DNA from: Planktothricoides raciborskii GIHE-MW2
Lineage (GTDB): Bacteria; Cyanobacteriota; Cyanobacteriia; Cyanobacteriales; Laspinemataceae
Reading direction: 5' to 3'
Length of the DNA: 64,000 nt
Assembly (NCBI RefSeq): GCF_040564635.1
Contig: NZ_CP159837.1
Coordinates: 6,807,001 to 6,871,000, forward strand
Below the pieces are notes generated by a model. The model did not search any database. It was not told the DNA's origin and worked only from the letters and a program-made list of their open reading frames with translations. Shown one piece after another: positions 53,078 to 61,767 of this stretch (position 1 is the first letter of the stretch; every line of letters starts with the position of its first letter). Made by a program: the position numbers and the translations under genes.

Positions 53078-54262
53078 TTAATCAGATAAAATTTCGGTAA
53101 TTTTAACTTTAATCTGTCCTTCGCCTAACTGAATGATTAACCCTTGATCTAAGGATAAATCAGCGGTAGACCGGGCAATTGCCCCAGCTTCGGTTTTGGC
53201 GATCGCATAGCCGCGTTTTAACACCGCATTAGGGTCAAGGGCAGCCAATTTTTGCCGCAATAAATCACAGGTTTGGTCAGCTTTTTGCAAACTGCGGCTA
53301 GTTTGGGGAAGCTGAAGCAGGCGCGATCGCATAAAGGCTAAATTTTCCCTAGCCTCTTCCCACTGTTGTGTCACGGAACGATAAAGCGCCGTCATCCGCT
53401 GACGATGTTCCGCCTCCAGAACCCGGAAACTGGGCACGGCAATTTCTGCCGCAGCGGTCGGGGTGTGAGCGCAAACATCCGCCGCTAAATCCGCCAAAGA
53501 CTGATCTCGTTGATGCCCAATGCCTGTAATCACCGGAATCGAACAATCAGCGATCGCTCGCACCACTCTTTCATCATCAAAACAGACCAAATCCTCCGTA
53601 GCGCCACCACCTCGCGCCAAAATCAACACCTCAGCGCGACCATCTGCCTCAACCCGCTGAATCGCCTGAACAATCGAACTTGGGGCTTGTTGACCCTGAA
53701 CCGTTGCCGGGGAGAACAAGACCTCTAACCCTGGATAGCGTTGGCTGAGAGTTCGTTGAATATCGCCCCAAGCGGCGGCTTGCGGCGAAGTCACCACCGC
53801 AATGGTTTGGGGATGAACTGGCAAAGGTCGCTTTTTCTCCGGGTCAAACAACCCCTCTGCTTCCAGACGCGATCGCAGTTGGCGGTAACGCAACGCCTGC
53901 AACCCTTCTCCGGCTGGCAACGCTTGCCAAATCGTCAACTGATAATCTCCCCGCTGGGGATAAAGGCGAATACTGCCCAAAACGAGCAACTGTTCCCCAG
54001 TCACAGGCTGTTGCACCAACTTTCCCCGCTGACTATTCCAAGTCACACAGCGAATGGCAGCCCCCTCATCTTGCAGGGTAAAAAATATCCCACTGGCATG
54101 ATGTCGTGTACTTGACACCTCTCCCATCACCCAAATTTGGCGTAAAAGCGGATCCTTCTGTAAAACTGCCTGAATATAAGCAGTCAATCCAGACACCGAC
54201 ACCACGGAGATATCGGCTAGATCCGCATCGGCAAGTTGAAAATCGGGCAAATCGGCAGTCAT
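53078..54262 (-). CDS. xseA: exodeoxyribonuclease VII large subunit
   Basis: A 394-residue nuclease subunit. N-terminal OB-fold has IWVMGEVSSTRHHASGIFFTLQD, then YQLTIWQALPAGEGLQALRYRQL, and the catalytic domain AVVTSPQAAAWGDIQRTLSQR, IQRVEADGRAEVLILARGGG and TGIGHQRDQSLADLAADVCAHTPTAAAE. Start at ATG 54262; the frame also offers a TTG two codons earlier. It is divergent from recA across a 206-base gap. Confidence 0.92.
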   Translation of the reverse strand: MTADLPDFQLADADLADISVVSVSGLTAYIQAVLQKDPLLRQIWVMGEVSSTRHHASGIFFTLQDEGAAIRCVTWNSQRGKLVQQPVTGEQLLVLGSIRLYPQRGDYQLTIWQALPAGEGLQALRYRQLRSRLEAEGLFDPEKKRPLPVHPQTIAVVTSPQAAAWGDIQRTLSQRYPGLEVLFSPATVQGQQAPSSIVQAIQRVEADGRAEVLILARGGGATEDLVCFDDERVVRAIADCSIPVITGIGHQRDQSLADLAADVCAHTPTAAAEIAVPSFRVLEAEHRQRMTALYRSVTQQWEEARENLAFMRSRLLQLPQTSRSLQKADQTCDLLRQKLAALDPNAVLKRGYAIAKTEAGAIARSTADLSLDQGLIIQLGEGQIKVKITEILSD

Positions 54263-54324
54263 AAGCAACGAGTCAGCAGCGATCGCGACGAGCAGTCAGA
54301 GGTTTAATTTACCAGAAAACTTAG

Positions 54325-54353
54325 TTGACTTAAAAGTCAATATATCCTATAGT
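54325..54353 (+). promoter_or_regulatory. recA sigma70-type promoter with overlapping palindrome
   Basis: TTGACT at 54325-54330, a 17-base spacer, and TATAGT at 54348-54353. The -35 is part of an inverted repeat TTGACTT-AA-AAGTCAA (54325-54340), which could be an operator. It does not match the RGTACNNNDGTWCB LexA box known in some cyanobacteria. Leader about 110 bases. Confidence 0.65.
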
Positions 54354-54359
54354 GGGTTT

Positions 54360-54392
54360 AAAGCCCGGAGAGAGCAATCCTAGGGCTTTTCC
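54360..54392 (+). promoter_or_regulatory. hairpin in the recA leader
   Basis: AAAGCCC (54360-54366) and GGGCTTT (54383-54389) form a 7-bp stem followed by TTCC. It resembles a weak terminator just after the start point, so it could be an attenuator or the end of a short RNA. Inference from structure. Confidence 0.4.
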
Positions 54393-54468
54393 TTGCTGAC
54401 CACAAATTTTCAGGCAAGCAAGCTAAAATAAAAGCTCTCGAAAACCCTGACAACTCTTGAGGCTAGGC

Positions 54469-55554
54469 ATGGCTACTCAAACCTCTACGAATAGCGAAAA
54501 AGACAAAGCCCTGAAAATGGTGCTGACCCAGATTGAGCGAAACTTTGGCAAAGGCTCAATCGTGCGCCTGGGAGACGCCACCCGGATGAAAGTGGAAACC
54601 ATCCCCAGTGGAGCCTTGACCCTGGATTTAGCCCTGGGAGGCGGCTTACCAAAAGGGCGGGTGATTGAAATTTACGGCCCTGAGAGTTCGGGTAAAACCA
54701 CCGTCGCACTCCATGCCATCTCCGAAATTCAAAAATCTGGGGGAATTGCCGCGTTTGTCGATGCGGAACACGCTCTCGACCCGACTTATGCCGCTAACCT
54801 GGGCGTGGATATTGAAAATTTACTCGTTTCCCAACCAGATACGGGAGAAATGGGTTTAGAAATTGTGGATCAACTGGTGCGATCGACCGCTGTAGATATT
54901 GTAGTGATCGACTCTGTGGCGGCGTTGGTGCCTAGGGCAGAAATCGAAGGACAAATGGGAGAATCTCAAATAGGCTTACAAGCCCGTTTAATGAGCCATG
55001 CCCTCAGAAAAATTACTGGAAATATTGGTAAATCTGGTTGTACGGTGGTATTCCTCAACCAACTCCGGCAAAAAATTGGCGTCACCTATGGGAATCCAGA
55101 AGTGACAACCGGAGGACAAGCCCTGAAGTTTTATGCTTCTGTCAGATTAGATATCCGCCGGATTCAAACCTTGAAAAAAGGCTCAGAAGAATATGGAATT
55201 CGGGCAAAAGTGAAAGTGGCGAAAAATAAGGTTGCGCCCCCGTTCCGCATTGCCGAATTTGATATTTTATTTGGTAAAGGGATTTCTCGCTACGGCTGTA
55301 TTTTGGATCTGGCCGAAGAAACTGGCGTGATTACTCGCAAAGGTACTTGGTATAACTACAACGATAATAACATTGGGCAAGGACGGGATAATGCCTCGAA
55401 GTATCTCGAAGAAAATCCCCAAATGGCGGCAGATGTTGAGAAAAAAGTGCGCGAACAATTAGAACTGGGTGCCCTGGTTTCTGCTAATTCCGTGGGACAT
55501 CCTCACGATGAGGATTCTGCGGAAGAATATTCTGAAGAATATTCTGAAGATTAA
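54469..55554 (+). CDS. recA: recombinase RecA
   Basis: A 361-residue RecA. Walker [10 protein letters not shown] near residues 64-72, Walker [13 protein letters not shown]2 region [29 protein letters not shown], and the family C-terminal domain. It starts at ATG 54469 ([15 protein letters not shown]); an in-frame start four codons earlier is possible. The acidic C-terminal tail carries a short repeat ([10 protein letters not shown]), encoded by tandem 15-base units. Divergent from xseA. Confidence 0.97.
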   Translation: MATQTSTNSEKDKALKMVLTQIERNFGKGSIVRLGDATRMKVETIPSGALTLDLALGGGLPKGRVIEIYGPESSGKTTVALHAISEIQKSGGIAAFVDAEHALDPTYAANLGVDIENLLVSQPDTGEMGLEIVDQLVRSTAVDIVVIDSVAALVPRAEIEGQMGESQIGLQARLMSHALRKITGNIGKSGCTVVFLNQLRQKIGVTYGNPEVTTGGQALKFYASVRLDIRRIQTLKKGSEEYGIRAKVKVAKNKVAPPFRIAEFDILFGKGISRYGCILDLAEETGVITRKGTWYNYNDNNIGQGRDNASKYLEENPQMAADVEKKVREQLELGALVSANSVGHPHDEDSAEEYSEEYSED

Positions 55555-55594
55555 TGCCGATTAGAGGTTAATAAATCTCTGATAAATCAGCACA

Positions 55595-55624
55595 AAACCT
55601 CGGCTTCATTGTCGAGGTTTTTTT
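55595..55624 (+). terminator. intrinsic terminator of recA
   Basis: AAACCTCG (55595-55602) pairs with CGAGGTTT (55613-55620), loop of ten bases, followed by seven T. It lies 40 bases beyond the recA stop. Confidence 0.92.
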
Positions 55625-55725
55625 GGGCGCGATCGCATCCCCCACATTTAATTTATTGACTGCTAAATCATCATCGATTGTGTAGTTTATAGTAATTTTA
55701 AATTTAAATGAGACATTTAATCGTA

Positions 55726-55796
55726 GTAGGGGCGGTTCGCGAACCGCCCCTACATACGCCCCTACATAATTAATAATTGCGCGAACCGCCCCTACA
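55726..55796. repeat. GTAGGGGCGGTTCG palindromic repeat
   Basis: 55726-55753 is a perfect 28-bp palindrome with no loop (GTAGGGGCGGTTCG and complement), followed by GCCCCTACAT and a second GCGCGAACCGCCCCTAC unit at 55778-55796. It belongs to the GTAGGGGC-ended intergenic elements. Confidence 0.85.
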
Positions 55797-55847
55797 TAAT
55801 TATATTAATCTTAATTGCAATAACTATAATATCTATTTCATCTATTT

Positions 55848-55931
55848 CCCGGATTATTTCCCGGATTATTTCCCGGATTATTTCCCGGATTATTTCCCGG
55901 ATTATTTCTCGGATAATTTCTCGGATAATTT
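55848..55931. repeat. 7 x 12-bp tandem array, CCCGGATTATTT
   Basis: Five CCCGGATTATTT and two CTCGGATAATTT units in perfect register, 170 bases downstream of minE. The unit length (12 bp) equals that of the array at 51883. Confidence 0.88.
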
Positions 55932-56097
55932 CCCACCATTGAAATAAAATTTCGCTGGTGAAATCCAGAGAAACAGGGATTCTCCCTCCCAGAGATTGAT
56001 ACACGCGGTTGGCAAAATAGACCCGCCCCGCAGAAAATGCGCGTTAGGATCTCAAAGGTTTCTCACTTCCGGTCGTTCGATCAATTTTTGGTTCTGA

Positions 56098-56658
56098 TTA
56101 ATCCCGGTCTGAATCTGGTTTTTTTTCTAGTTGTTTTGGCTCTAAATTTATATTGGGATTGGCTTCTAATCCTAATTGTAATTTAAGTTCAGGTGTGGAC
56201 TTAGATGCCGTTTCTAGTTCGGCATCGATTTCCGATTCAGAATCAATGTCTAGATCGTTTTCCAGATCTATTTCCGATTCAATTTCCGGTGCTGATAGAG
56301 GAGAAATTAAGTCTCCATCGGCTGTAAATTGAGGGTAATTTGACGGCAAATCTAAGGACATTCCAGATTTAGATTTTGCCGAAGATTCTACCTGTGTTTT
56401 CATTCGCCGAATGGGAAAATTGGCAATCAACGCCGTGGCGCGATCGCTATTTTCCAGGGATAAATTAAATCCTTCGGAGTCTAATTCTACATATCGAGAA
56501 ACCACTTCCAGGATTTCTTGTCGCATCGCCTCAAAGGTATCTGGAGTGATATCAGCGCGATCGTACGCCAACACCAGTTTGAGGCGGCGCTTGACTTCTA
56601 GGCGACTACTGTCAGGCCCAGATCGAGGAAACAATCTTTCGAGAAGTTCGCTAATCAT
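56098..56658 (-). CDS. minE: cell division topological specificity factor MinE, with long acidic C-terminal extension
   Basis: A 186-residue MinE. The usual domain is residues 1-95: MISELLERLFPRSGPDSS, VKRRLKLVLAYDRADITP, and MRQEILEVVSRYVELDSEGF. Most MinE proteins end near 85-100 residues. Here a further 90 are Ser/Glu/Asp-rich (EIESEIDLENDLDIDSESE) and likely disordered, apparently grown by repeats. It starts 24 bases after minD, so the last gene of minC-minD-minE. Confidence 0.92.
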   Translation of the reverse strand: MISELLERLFPRSGPDSSRLEVKRRLKLVLAYDRADITPDTFEAMRQEILEVVSRYVELDSEGFNLSLENSDRATALIANFPIRRMKTQVESSAKSKSGMSLDLPSNYPQFTADGDLISPLSAPEIESEIDLENDLDIDSESEIDAELETASKSTPELKLQLGLEANPNINLEPKQLEKKPDSDRD

Positions 56659-56682
56659 GTAGCTTGCAAAAATGGTAGAGGC

Positions 56683-57489
56683 TTACATTATTTTGGTAAA
56701 GAACAATTTGCGGATGCGGGAAAAGAAGTTGTCTGAAGGTAGACTTAAATCTAATAACTCTACTTTTTCTCCTTCTAAACGACGGGCAATATTATCAAAC
56801 GCTTTGCCAGCGAGTGTTTGCTCCTCCCCTAATACTAAGGGTTCCCCACGATTGGTAGAAACAATCACCCGTTCATCATCTGGAATCACTCCAATCAGAG
56901 GAATAGCCAGAATTTCTTGGACATCCGCTACTGACATCATGTCATTAGCTTCTACCATTTGTGGTTTAAGTCGATTCACAATTAAATGAATTTGCCGCAC
57001 TCCGTGGGCTTCCAGCAAACCAATCACCCGGTCAGCATCACGCACTGCGGCAATTTCCGGCGTGGTGACAATTAAGGCTTCTCTCGCGGCGGCGATCGCA
57101 TTTTGAAACCCCTGTTCAATTCCCGCCGGTGAGTCAATCAGCACATAATGATATTTCTGCAACAGTTGCTGAACAATCTGTTTCATTTGATCTGGGGTCA
57201 CGGCATCTTTCATGCGATTTTGTGCTGCGGGCAGAAGTGCGAGTCCCGGTTGACGCTTGTCTTTAACCAAGGCTTGTTCTAACCGACATTGACCGGCAAT
57301 CACTTCTACCGCTGTGTAAACGATGCGATTTTCTAACCCAAGAAGTAAATCAAGATTTCTTAGGCCAAAATCAGCATCGATTAAAGCTACTTTGCGACCT
57401 CGTTTAGCCAGTGCCATGCCGAGATTCGCTGTAGAGGTGGTTTTTCCCACCCCGCCTTTACCAGAAGTGATGACAATAATGCGACTCAT
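56683..57489 (-). CDS. minD: septum site-determining ATPase MinD
   Basis: A 268-residue ParA/MinD ATPase. Deviant Walker A KGGVGKTT at residues 10-17, switch I ALIDADFGLRNLDLLLGLE, and DSPAGIEQGFQ; the C-terminal amphipathic membrane-binding helix is FFSRIRKLFFTK. It recruits MinC and MinE to the membrane to place the division site. The minC gene lies 207 bases upstream in the same direction. Confidence 0.95.
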   Translation of the reverse strand: MSRIIVITSGKGGVGKTTSTANLGMALAKRGRKVALIDADFGLRNLDLLLGLENRIVYTAVEVIAGQCRLEQALVKDKRQPGLALLPAAQNRMKDAVTPDQMKQIVQQLLQKYHYVLIDSPAGIEQGFQNAIAAAREALIVTTPEIAAVRDADRVIGLLEAHGVRQIHLIVNRLKPQMVEANDMMSVADVQEILAIPLIGVIPDDERVIVSTNRGEPLVLGEEQTLAGKAFDNIARRLEGEKVELLDLSLPSDNFFSRIRKLFFTKIM

Positions 57490-57696
57490 AAATAAAATTG
57501 ACTATGAGATTGCGGGTGAATGGATGGGTTATTTTTATTTACCAGCGATAAAGCTGATCAGAGTTGGACTGCCGATTTAGTTAATCGATTGGTAGCCGAT
57601 TTACTTTACCATAGTGTGCTGCGTTGGTCCGAGGAACACTTCGGACTCAACCGAGAAATTTTGGTGTTTTTAACAGGGAAAGAGCAGAAATAGCAG

Positions 57697-58626
57697 TTAT
57701 AATTCCGTTGCCGAGGAAGAAGATTTGGCAAAATCCAGAGCTCCAGCGATGCGAATACCCTCTGGGGATACATACGCCACTTCTGGATAGAATTCCGGGG
57801 GACTTTCTGGAGAACGGGCAACATAATCGCCAATTCTAATTTGGGTGGGCTCCATTTCCAAGGCCATAATGATTGATTCATTATTGCCCCGCGCTCCTGC
57901 ATGGACAATGCCCCGCAAACGGCCCCAGACTAAGATATCTCCATCAGCGACCACGGAACCCCCCGGATTGACATCCCCGCGAATCACCACGGTTCCTTCA
58001 TGGCGAATTTCTACCCCAGAACGAATGGTCGTTTCTAGATAAAGAGGATCGGCGAGGGCTTGGACTGGGGCATTGTTGCTGGGATTAAAGGCCGCTAGGT
58101 TGATGCGCTGTTCGACGGAATAGCCAGCGGTTGCCGCTGCCACAGCGGTTTGACGGCGAGCAGTGTAAACCCGACTGAGGTTTAATTGCACTTCAGAAAG
58201 GGCATCGGCGATCGCCTGCAATTGTCGCACATCTAGCAACCGATCCTGAGCCATCAAATAGACGGAGGTATTGGCTTGCCAGAAGCGATCGCCCCCATTT
58301 AATCGGTGTTTTAGGGCTTGCCACATCTCCATCCAATCATTCAATGGTGTATCGCCATCTTTTGCTCGGATTTCTCGGGGCAGAATTAGCAAGAGTTTTC
58401 CATCCTTGGTGGTAAATCGAGGCTGCAAGTTCGGATCGATCGCAATGAAGAAATCTGGCTCCTCCGCTGATTTATCCTCAGTCACTTGCTCCTCCGTCGA
58501 GGAGGTCTCCGGTTGCTCCAGTTCTTTCTCTGGAGGGGTTTCTGCAGAGATGTTGGTGGCTGGGATGTTGGTAGAGTTTTCCTGGGAAATGGTTTCCGAC
58601 AATGGAACAGAAGTATCAGAAGTCAT
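57697..58626 (-). CDS. minC: septum site-determining protein MinC
   Basis: A 309-residue MinC. Residues about 1-65 are Glu/Thr-rich and probably disordered. The N-terminal domain (about 70-200) includes KLLLILPREIRAKDGDTPLNDW. The C-terminal beta-helix (about 205-290) is typical: ETTIRSGVEIRHEGTVVIRGDVNPGG, VVADGDILVWGRLRGIVHAG. It inhibits FtsZ together with MinD. The first gene of the min cluster. The N-terminal extension is longer than in E. coli. Confidence 0.92.
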   Translation of the reverse strand: MTSDTSVPLSETISQENSTNIPATNISAETPPEKELEQPETSSTEEQVTEDKSAEEPDFFIAIDPNLQPRFTTKDGKLLLILPREIRAKDGDTPLNDWMEMWQALKHRLNGGDRFWQANTSVYLMAQDRLLDVRQLQAIADALSEVQLNLSRVYTARRQTAVAAATAGYSVEQRINLAAFNPSNNAPVQALADPLYLETTIRSGVEIRHEGTVVIRGDVNPGGSVVADGDILVWGRLRGIVHAGARGNNESIIMALEMEPTQIRIGDYVARSPESPPEFYPEVAYVSPEGIRIAGALDFAKSSSSATEL

Positions 58627-58689
58627 GCGGCAAACACAGGCGCATTAAGGCTTTGAATAGTTTAACAAAATTATAGACATACCTAGACA

Positions 58690-58941
58690 AAAATTGAAAA
58701 CTCTTTTTGATTTATAGGAGAATATCCGCTATGAGGCGGAAACGAAATGCAGCTAGTCGAGAGGCATCTAATCAAGAAGACACATGAGGATTGGCAAGAA
58801 TGCGATTCTTTATGGTTTAAAGCCAAGAATCTTTACAACCTCTGCAACTACTACATAAGGCAACGGTTCTTCGAGACTGGCAAGGTCTGGCCTAATACTA
58901 AGTTGTATCACTTGGTAGCCGAATCTTATGCCTATAAACAT
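58690..58941 (+). mobile_element. 5' remnant of an IS200/IS605-type tnpB element
   Basis: Frame 58747-58941 gives MQLVERHLIKKTHEDWQECDSL, then LWFKAKNLYNLCNYYIRQRF, the N-terminus of TnpB-like proteins. The match is lost at about 58941, where ISAs1 sequence begins. A hairpin (CCGC..GCGG) at 58727-58740 could be the element's left end. Only about 65 of about 400 residues remain. Confidence 0.72.
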
Positions 58942-59207
58942 TCGATATCTTCCCACCCCTGATCACCGCCAATCACAGCTAAAATAGCAATGACTAAAAT
59001 ATCTTTAAGGTTGTGTTTTTGGGTTCTTGCCACTCTCGGATCGGGAACAGAAGCTACATAATTTAATAAATTGGCTTGGATTTCGTTTAGAGAAGTTAAG
59101 GTTGGTTGGTCAGATATTCTAGGTTGAGGGGGTTGAGGAAGTTGATCTGCCGATGCAAAACCCTTTGTCATTGCCTTTGACTCCGTTTCAAATTGATTGA
59201 CTATCAC
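58942..59207 (-). pseudogene. ISAs1-family transposase, N-terminal fragment
   Basis: Reads MIVNQFETESKAMTKGFASA, then SVPDPRVARTQKHNLKDILVIAILAVIGGDQGWEDIE, the N-terminal DDE_Tnp_1-associated segment of ISAs1/H-repeat transposases (normally followed by the catalytic domain). It is cut after EDIE at the TnpB junction and has the opposite orientation to the C-terminal ISAs1 part at 59317-60020. Separate copy or inverted segment. Confidence 0.8.
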
Positions 59208-59316
59208 TGAGATTCAAATTCAAAATTGATTATAGGTTTAACTTCGGTGACTCGAACCCATTACATATTTTGACAAATTTATCAAGGACATTTTTTACTA
59301 AATTAGATGAGCTTAC

Positions 59317-60020
59317 CCTGAGTGAACAACGTCTAGTATTAGCGCAAGTCAAAGTCGAAGACCATTAAACATGAAATTACTGCAAATTACTGCAATTCCC
59401 GCTCTATTGGCATTATTAGATATTCAAGAGGCAATTATTACCATTGATCCGATGGTAACCCAGACTGATATTGTCCGACTCCTTAGAGAGAAAAAAGCCG
59501 ATTATGTGTTGACACTCAAAGGGAATCATCCAACTCTTTACACCCAAGTAAAAAACTGGTTTATCCAGGCTCAAAGCAACCATTTTGAATGCCTTGATGT
59601 TAGTTATGTATGACCAACGCATTGACAAAGGGCATCATCGTGTTGAAAAGCGTCACGTTTGGGCTGTACCACTGTCAGCTTTTGGTGGTCTTTATCAACA
59701 GGAGCAATGGGAACGGACTTCAATGTGTCGTCATGGTTGAGAGAGTCCGTCATCTGTGGAACAAAACTACTCGTGACGTTCACTTTTATCTGTCTTCTTT
59801 ACCTGCTGATGCCCAACATCTTGGTCGTGTGATTCGCCAGCACTGGGGCATTGAAAATCAAGTTCACTGGACAATAGACGTTACTTTTAAAGAAGATCAA
59901 TGCCGGATCCGCTTTGGTCATAGTCCTCGTAATTTCGCCTTTCTCAGACGTCTGGCTCTTAATCTCCTTAATCAAGAAAAAACTTTCAAGAGCAGTGTGC
60001 GTCAAAAAAGTAAACGGGCT
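59317..60020 (+). pseudogene. ISAs1-family transposase, C-terminal fragment with frameshifts
   Basis: Begins LSEQRLVLAQVKVED, then after an exact 10-bp tandem duplication (59373-59392) changes frame to ITAIPALLALLDIQ and IITIDPMVTQTDIVRLLREKKADYVLTLKGNHPTLYTQVKNW, then shifts again near 59608 (YDQRIDKGHHRVEKRHVW) and once more to RVRHLWNKTTRDVHFYLSSL, VIRQHWGIENQVHW and RRLALNLLNQE. These are the catalytic Asp and Glu regions of ISAs1. At least three frameshifts, so inactive. Confidence 0.82.
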
Positions 60021-60026
60021 TCCATG

Positions 60027-60423
60027 AAGATGAGTGCCATATGTGGTGGGGATATCTGTGTAGGTATGTATGGGGTAAAACAGACGAACGGATTTCAGTC
60101 CCCATCACGAATGAGAGACAGAAGCAGACCTACTATGGAGCGGTGGATTTATATACTCAGCAGTGTCTAATTCAAGTCGTTAAGAAGGGGAATTCTGAGT
60201 CAGGCGATAGCCTTCATTAAATATTTGTTAGACCAATATCCTCAGAGTAGGATTGCCATCATTTGGGATGGTGCAACGTATCATCGTTCTCAGGCCGTCA
60301 AAGATGATCTAAAGTCGGTCAATCAAGAACTCGATGAATCTCACTGGAAAGTGACTTGTATTAGCTTTGCTGCCAATGATCCAACTCAGAATCCCATTGA
60401 GGATATTTGGTTTGAAGCGCTTG
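60027..60423 (+). pseudogene. second IS630-type transposase, internal-to-3' fragment
   Basis: Reads DECHMWWGYLCRYVWGKTDER, then ISVPITNERQKQTYYGAVDLYTQQCLIQ, and after a frameshift (near 60198) QAIAFIKYLLDQYPQSRIAIIWDGATYHRSQ and FAANDPTQNPIEDIWFEA, the Asp, Asp and Glu sites of an IS630 transposase unlike copies 1 and 2. It is joined to ISAs1 on the left and to the group II intron on the right. No terminal repeats are visible. Confidence 0.8.
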
Positions 60424-60806
60424 GTGTGTCTTCCTGAGTGGTTGTTTCTGAACTTGTTGAAACATTGTTCAATTGCATCTTGGCAGCTTCTTCAGGGTCT
60501 GAAGCCATAGGAGTTTGCTTCAAACACGGCTTCCCATTCAGGTTCCATTACATTTTTGACTATTGCTTGTGCGACTCTATCCTTGATGGTGGGAATCCCT
60601 AGAGGACGTTTCTTGCCATTGGATTTGGGTATATATACCCGTTTTGTGGGTTTTGCTGAAAGGCATCACAGCAATTCTCATTTTGGAAATTTAACTGCTA
60701 GCTCGTTGAGTCCTTTCTGTGAGGGCTAGGGGTGGAAATCCCTATAAGGTTCGGAACCTTGTTTCAAATGACCATTTCAGGTCGCGCCCGTGTGAACGAA
60801 TCGCAC
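60424..60806 (-). mobile_element. truncated group II intron with RT fragment inside IS630 copy 2
   Basis: On the minus strand the element begins at 60806 with GTGCGATTCG, a group II intron 5' consensus (GUGYG), exactly where IS630 copy 2 protein stops matching copy 1 (after TITLKSS). It then jumps to reverse transcriptase code: AKPTKRVYIPKSNGKKRPLG, IPTIKDRVAQAIVKNVMEPE, and WEAVFEANSYGFRP followed by TGA and RSCQDAIEQCF. Most of the intron and RT is missing. The left part of copy 2 of the IS is also absent. Confidence 0.8.
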
Positions 60807-61494
60807 TGAACTTTTCAAAGTAATTGTTTCCCCCGGCAATTGCCATCCATAAGGGATAACAGGAGTCAGGCTAAACCCAACTTCATCTAAATACCTTAAG
60901 TCTATGTCGCCTTTTTCATCAAGGTTTTTTAAGACTGATAATTTTTCTAGCTTCAGATCATATTCCCACTCAAAGGGTGACCCGTTGAGACTTATGATCA
61001 TTCTTTTCCTGGTCATGCCGAATTCTTTTACCACTTTTTTTAGGGTAGATTTACTCACTTTGATTCCCCAGGATTCTTCTACCTGATTTATCACTTTTTT
61101 TCAAGTTTTCGGCTCCGACTTCACCCACTCTTTCACTTGTTCCTTTTGGGATGATGACAACTTGGGTTTTCTGCCTCGGCCTGCCCGGTCATACAATCCT
61201 ACTAATTTTTGAGTTTCCCACTTCTGAAACCAATAGTGTATGGTACGGCGGCTGACTCCGAATATGTCGATGAGTTGCTCTCTCCTGAAACCGCTAAAAC
61301 TTAATAGAATACAATGGGCTCGGGCTCGCACTTGAGTCCGCTTGCTTTCTTGATAAATTCTTTCTAGAAGTCTTTGGGTTTCTGGACTTAAATTCTGAAT
61401 AAATCTCACTTTAGTACCAAGCACCGGTGGATTTTCCCTATGCTATTATACACGAATCACAAACAATGTGCAATTTATTTTACACCAGTGCTTA
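60807..61494 (-). mobile_element. IS630-family insertion sequence, copy 2, right half
   Basis: Right 688 bp of the same IS as at 24600-25698, ending in the identical TTTTACACCAGTGCTTA at 61494. The transposase begins GTG 61424 (MLGTKVRFIQNLSPETQRLL, HTH region to 61104), hits TGA at 61101-61103, resumes KK then a GTG, and reads INQVEESWGIKVSK to TITLKSS, where the group II intron starts. This copy lacks the extra stop of copy 1 in the HTH part. The 3' half of the transposase is missing. Confidence 0.85.
61101..61424 (-). CDS. IS630 N-terminal (HTH) ORF, intact but stopping at a shared TGA
   Basis: A 107-residue HTH domain: RRTIHYWFQKWETQKLVGLYD and GRGRKPKLSSSQKEQVKEWV, ending KSEPKT at TGA. 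In related IS630 transposases the text runs on as NLKKVINQVEES-like sequence. The downstream frame is the same frame, after two Lys codons and a GTG. Could be a real short product or a broken transposase. Confidence 0.6.
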   Translation of the reverse strand: MLGTKVRFIQNLSPETQRLLERIYQESKRTQVRARAHCILLSFSGFRREQLIDIFGVSRRTIHYWFQKWETQKLVGLYDRAGRGRKPKLSSSQKEQVKEWVKSEPKT

Positions 61495-61767
61495 TCAGCC
61501 GCTTAAACTGAGCATTAACACCGTCGATCGCGGTGCTTGATGCGTGTGGTAGTAGGGGGCAATTTATCAACTGTCCCACAGCCAACGGAACCAAAATTCA
61601 GTTGTGTTACAAAAAAGTTGTTCGTTCATATCCCAGTTGATTAACTGGCATATCATCAACGGAATTAGCCACCGGGGGTCCAGAATCCCCAATAGATCGG
61701 GAGGCTGATTCATTTTTCCTTTAAGACTTTTTTCCTTTGAGACTTCTCTTTAAGGCTAGTTTTGATT

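Larger units (their letters stand above)
55625..56097. other. repeat-rich gap between recA and minE
   Basis: Contains the 28-bp palindrome (55726-55753), a second partial copy (55778-55796), the 12-bp tandem array (55848-55931) and the downstream end of minE. Open frames over the array are repeat artefacts. Confidence 0.65.

Noticed and set aside
55792-56004. ORF with REIIREIIREII repeats
   Set aside because: By-product of the 7 x 12-bp array. Composition is purely repeat-driven and it lies downstream of minE without a ribosome site.
59416-59628. Minus-strand ORF over the ISAs1 remnant
   Set aside because: Antisense shadow; the plus strand shows the transposase catalytic motifs.
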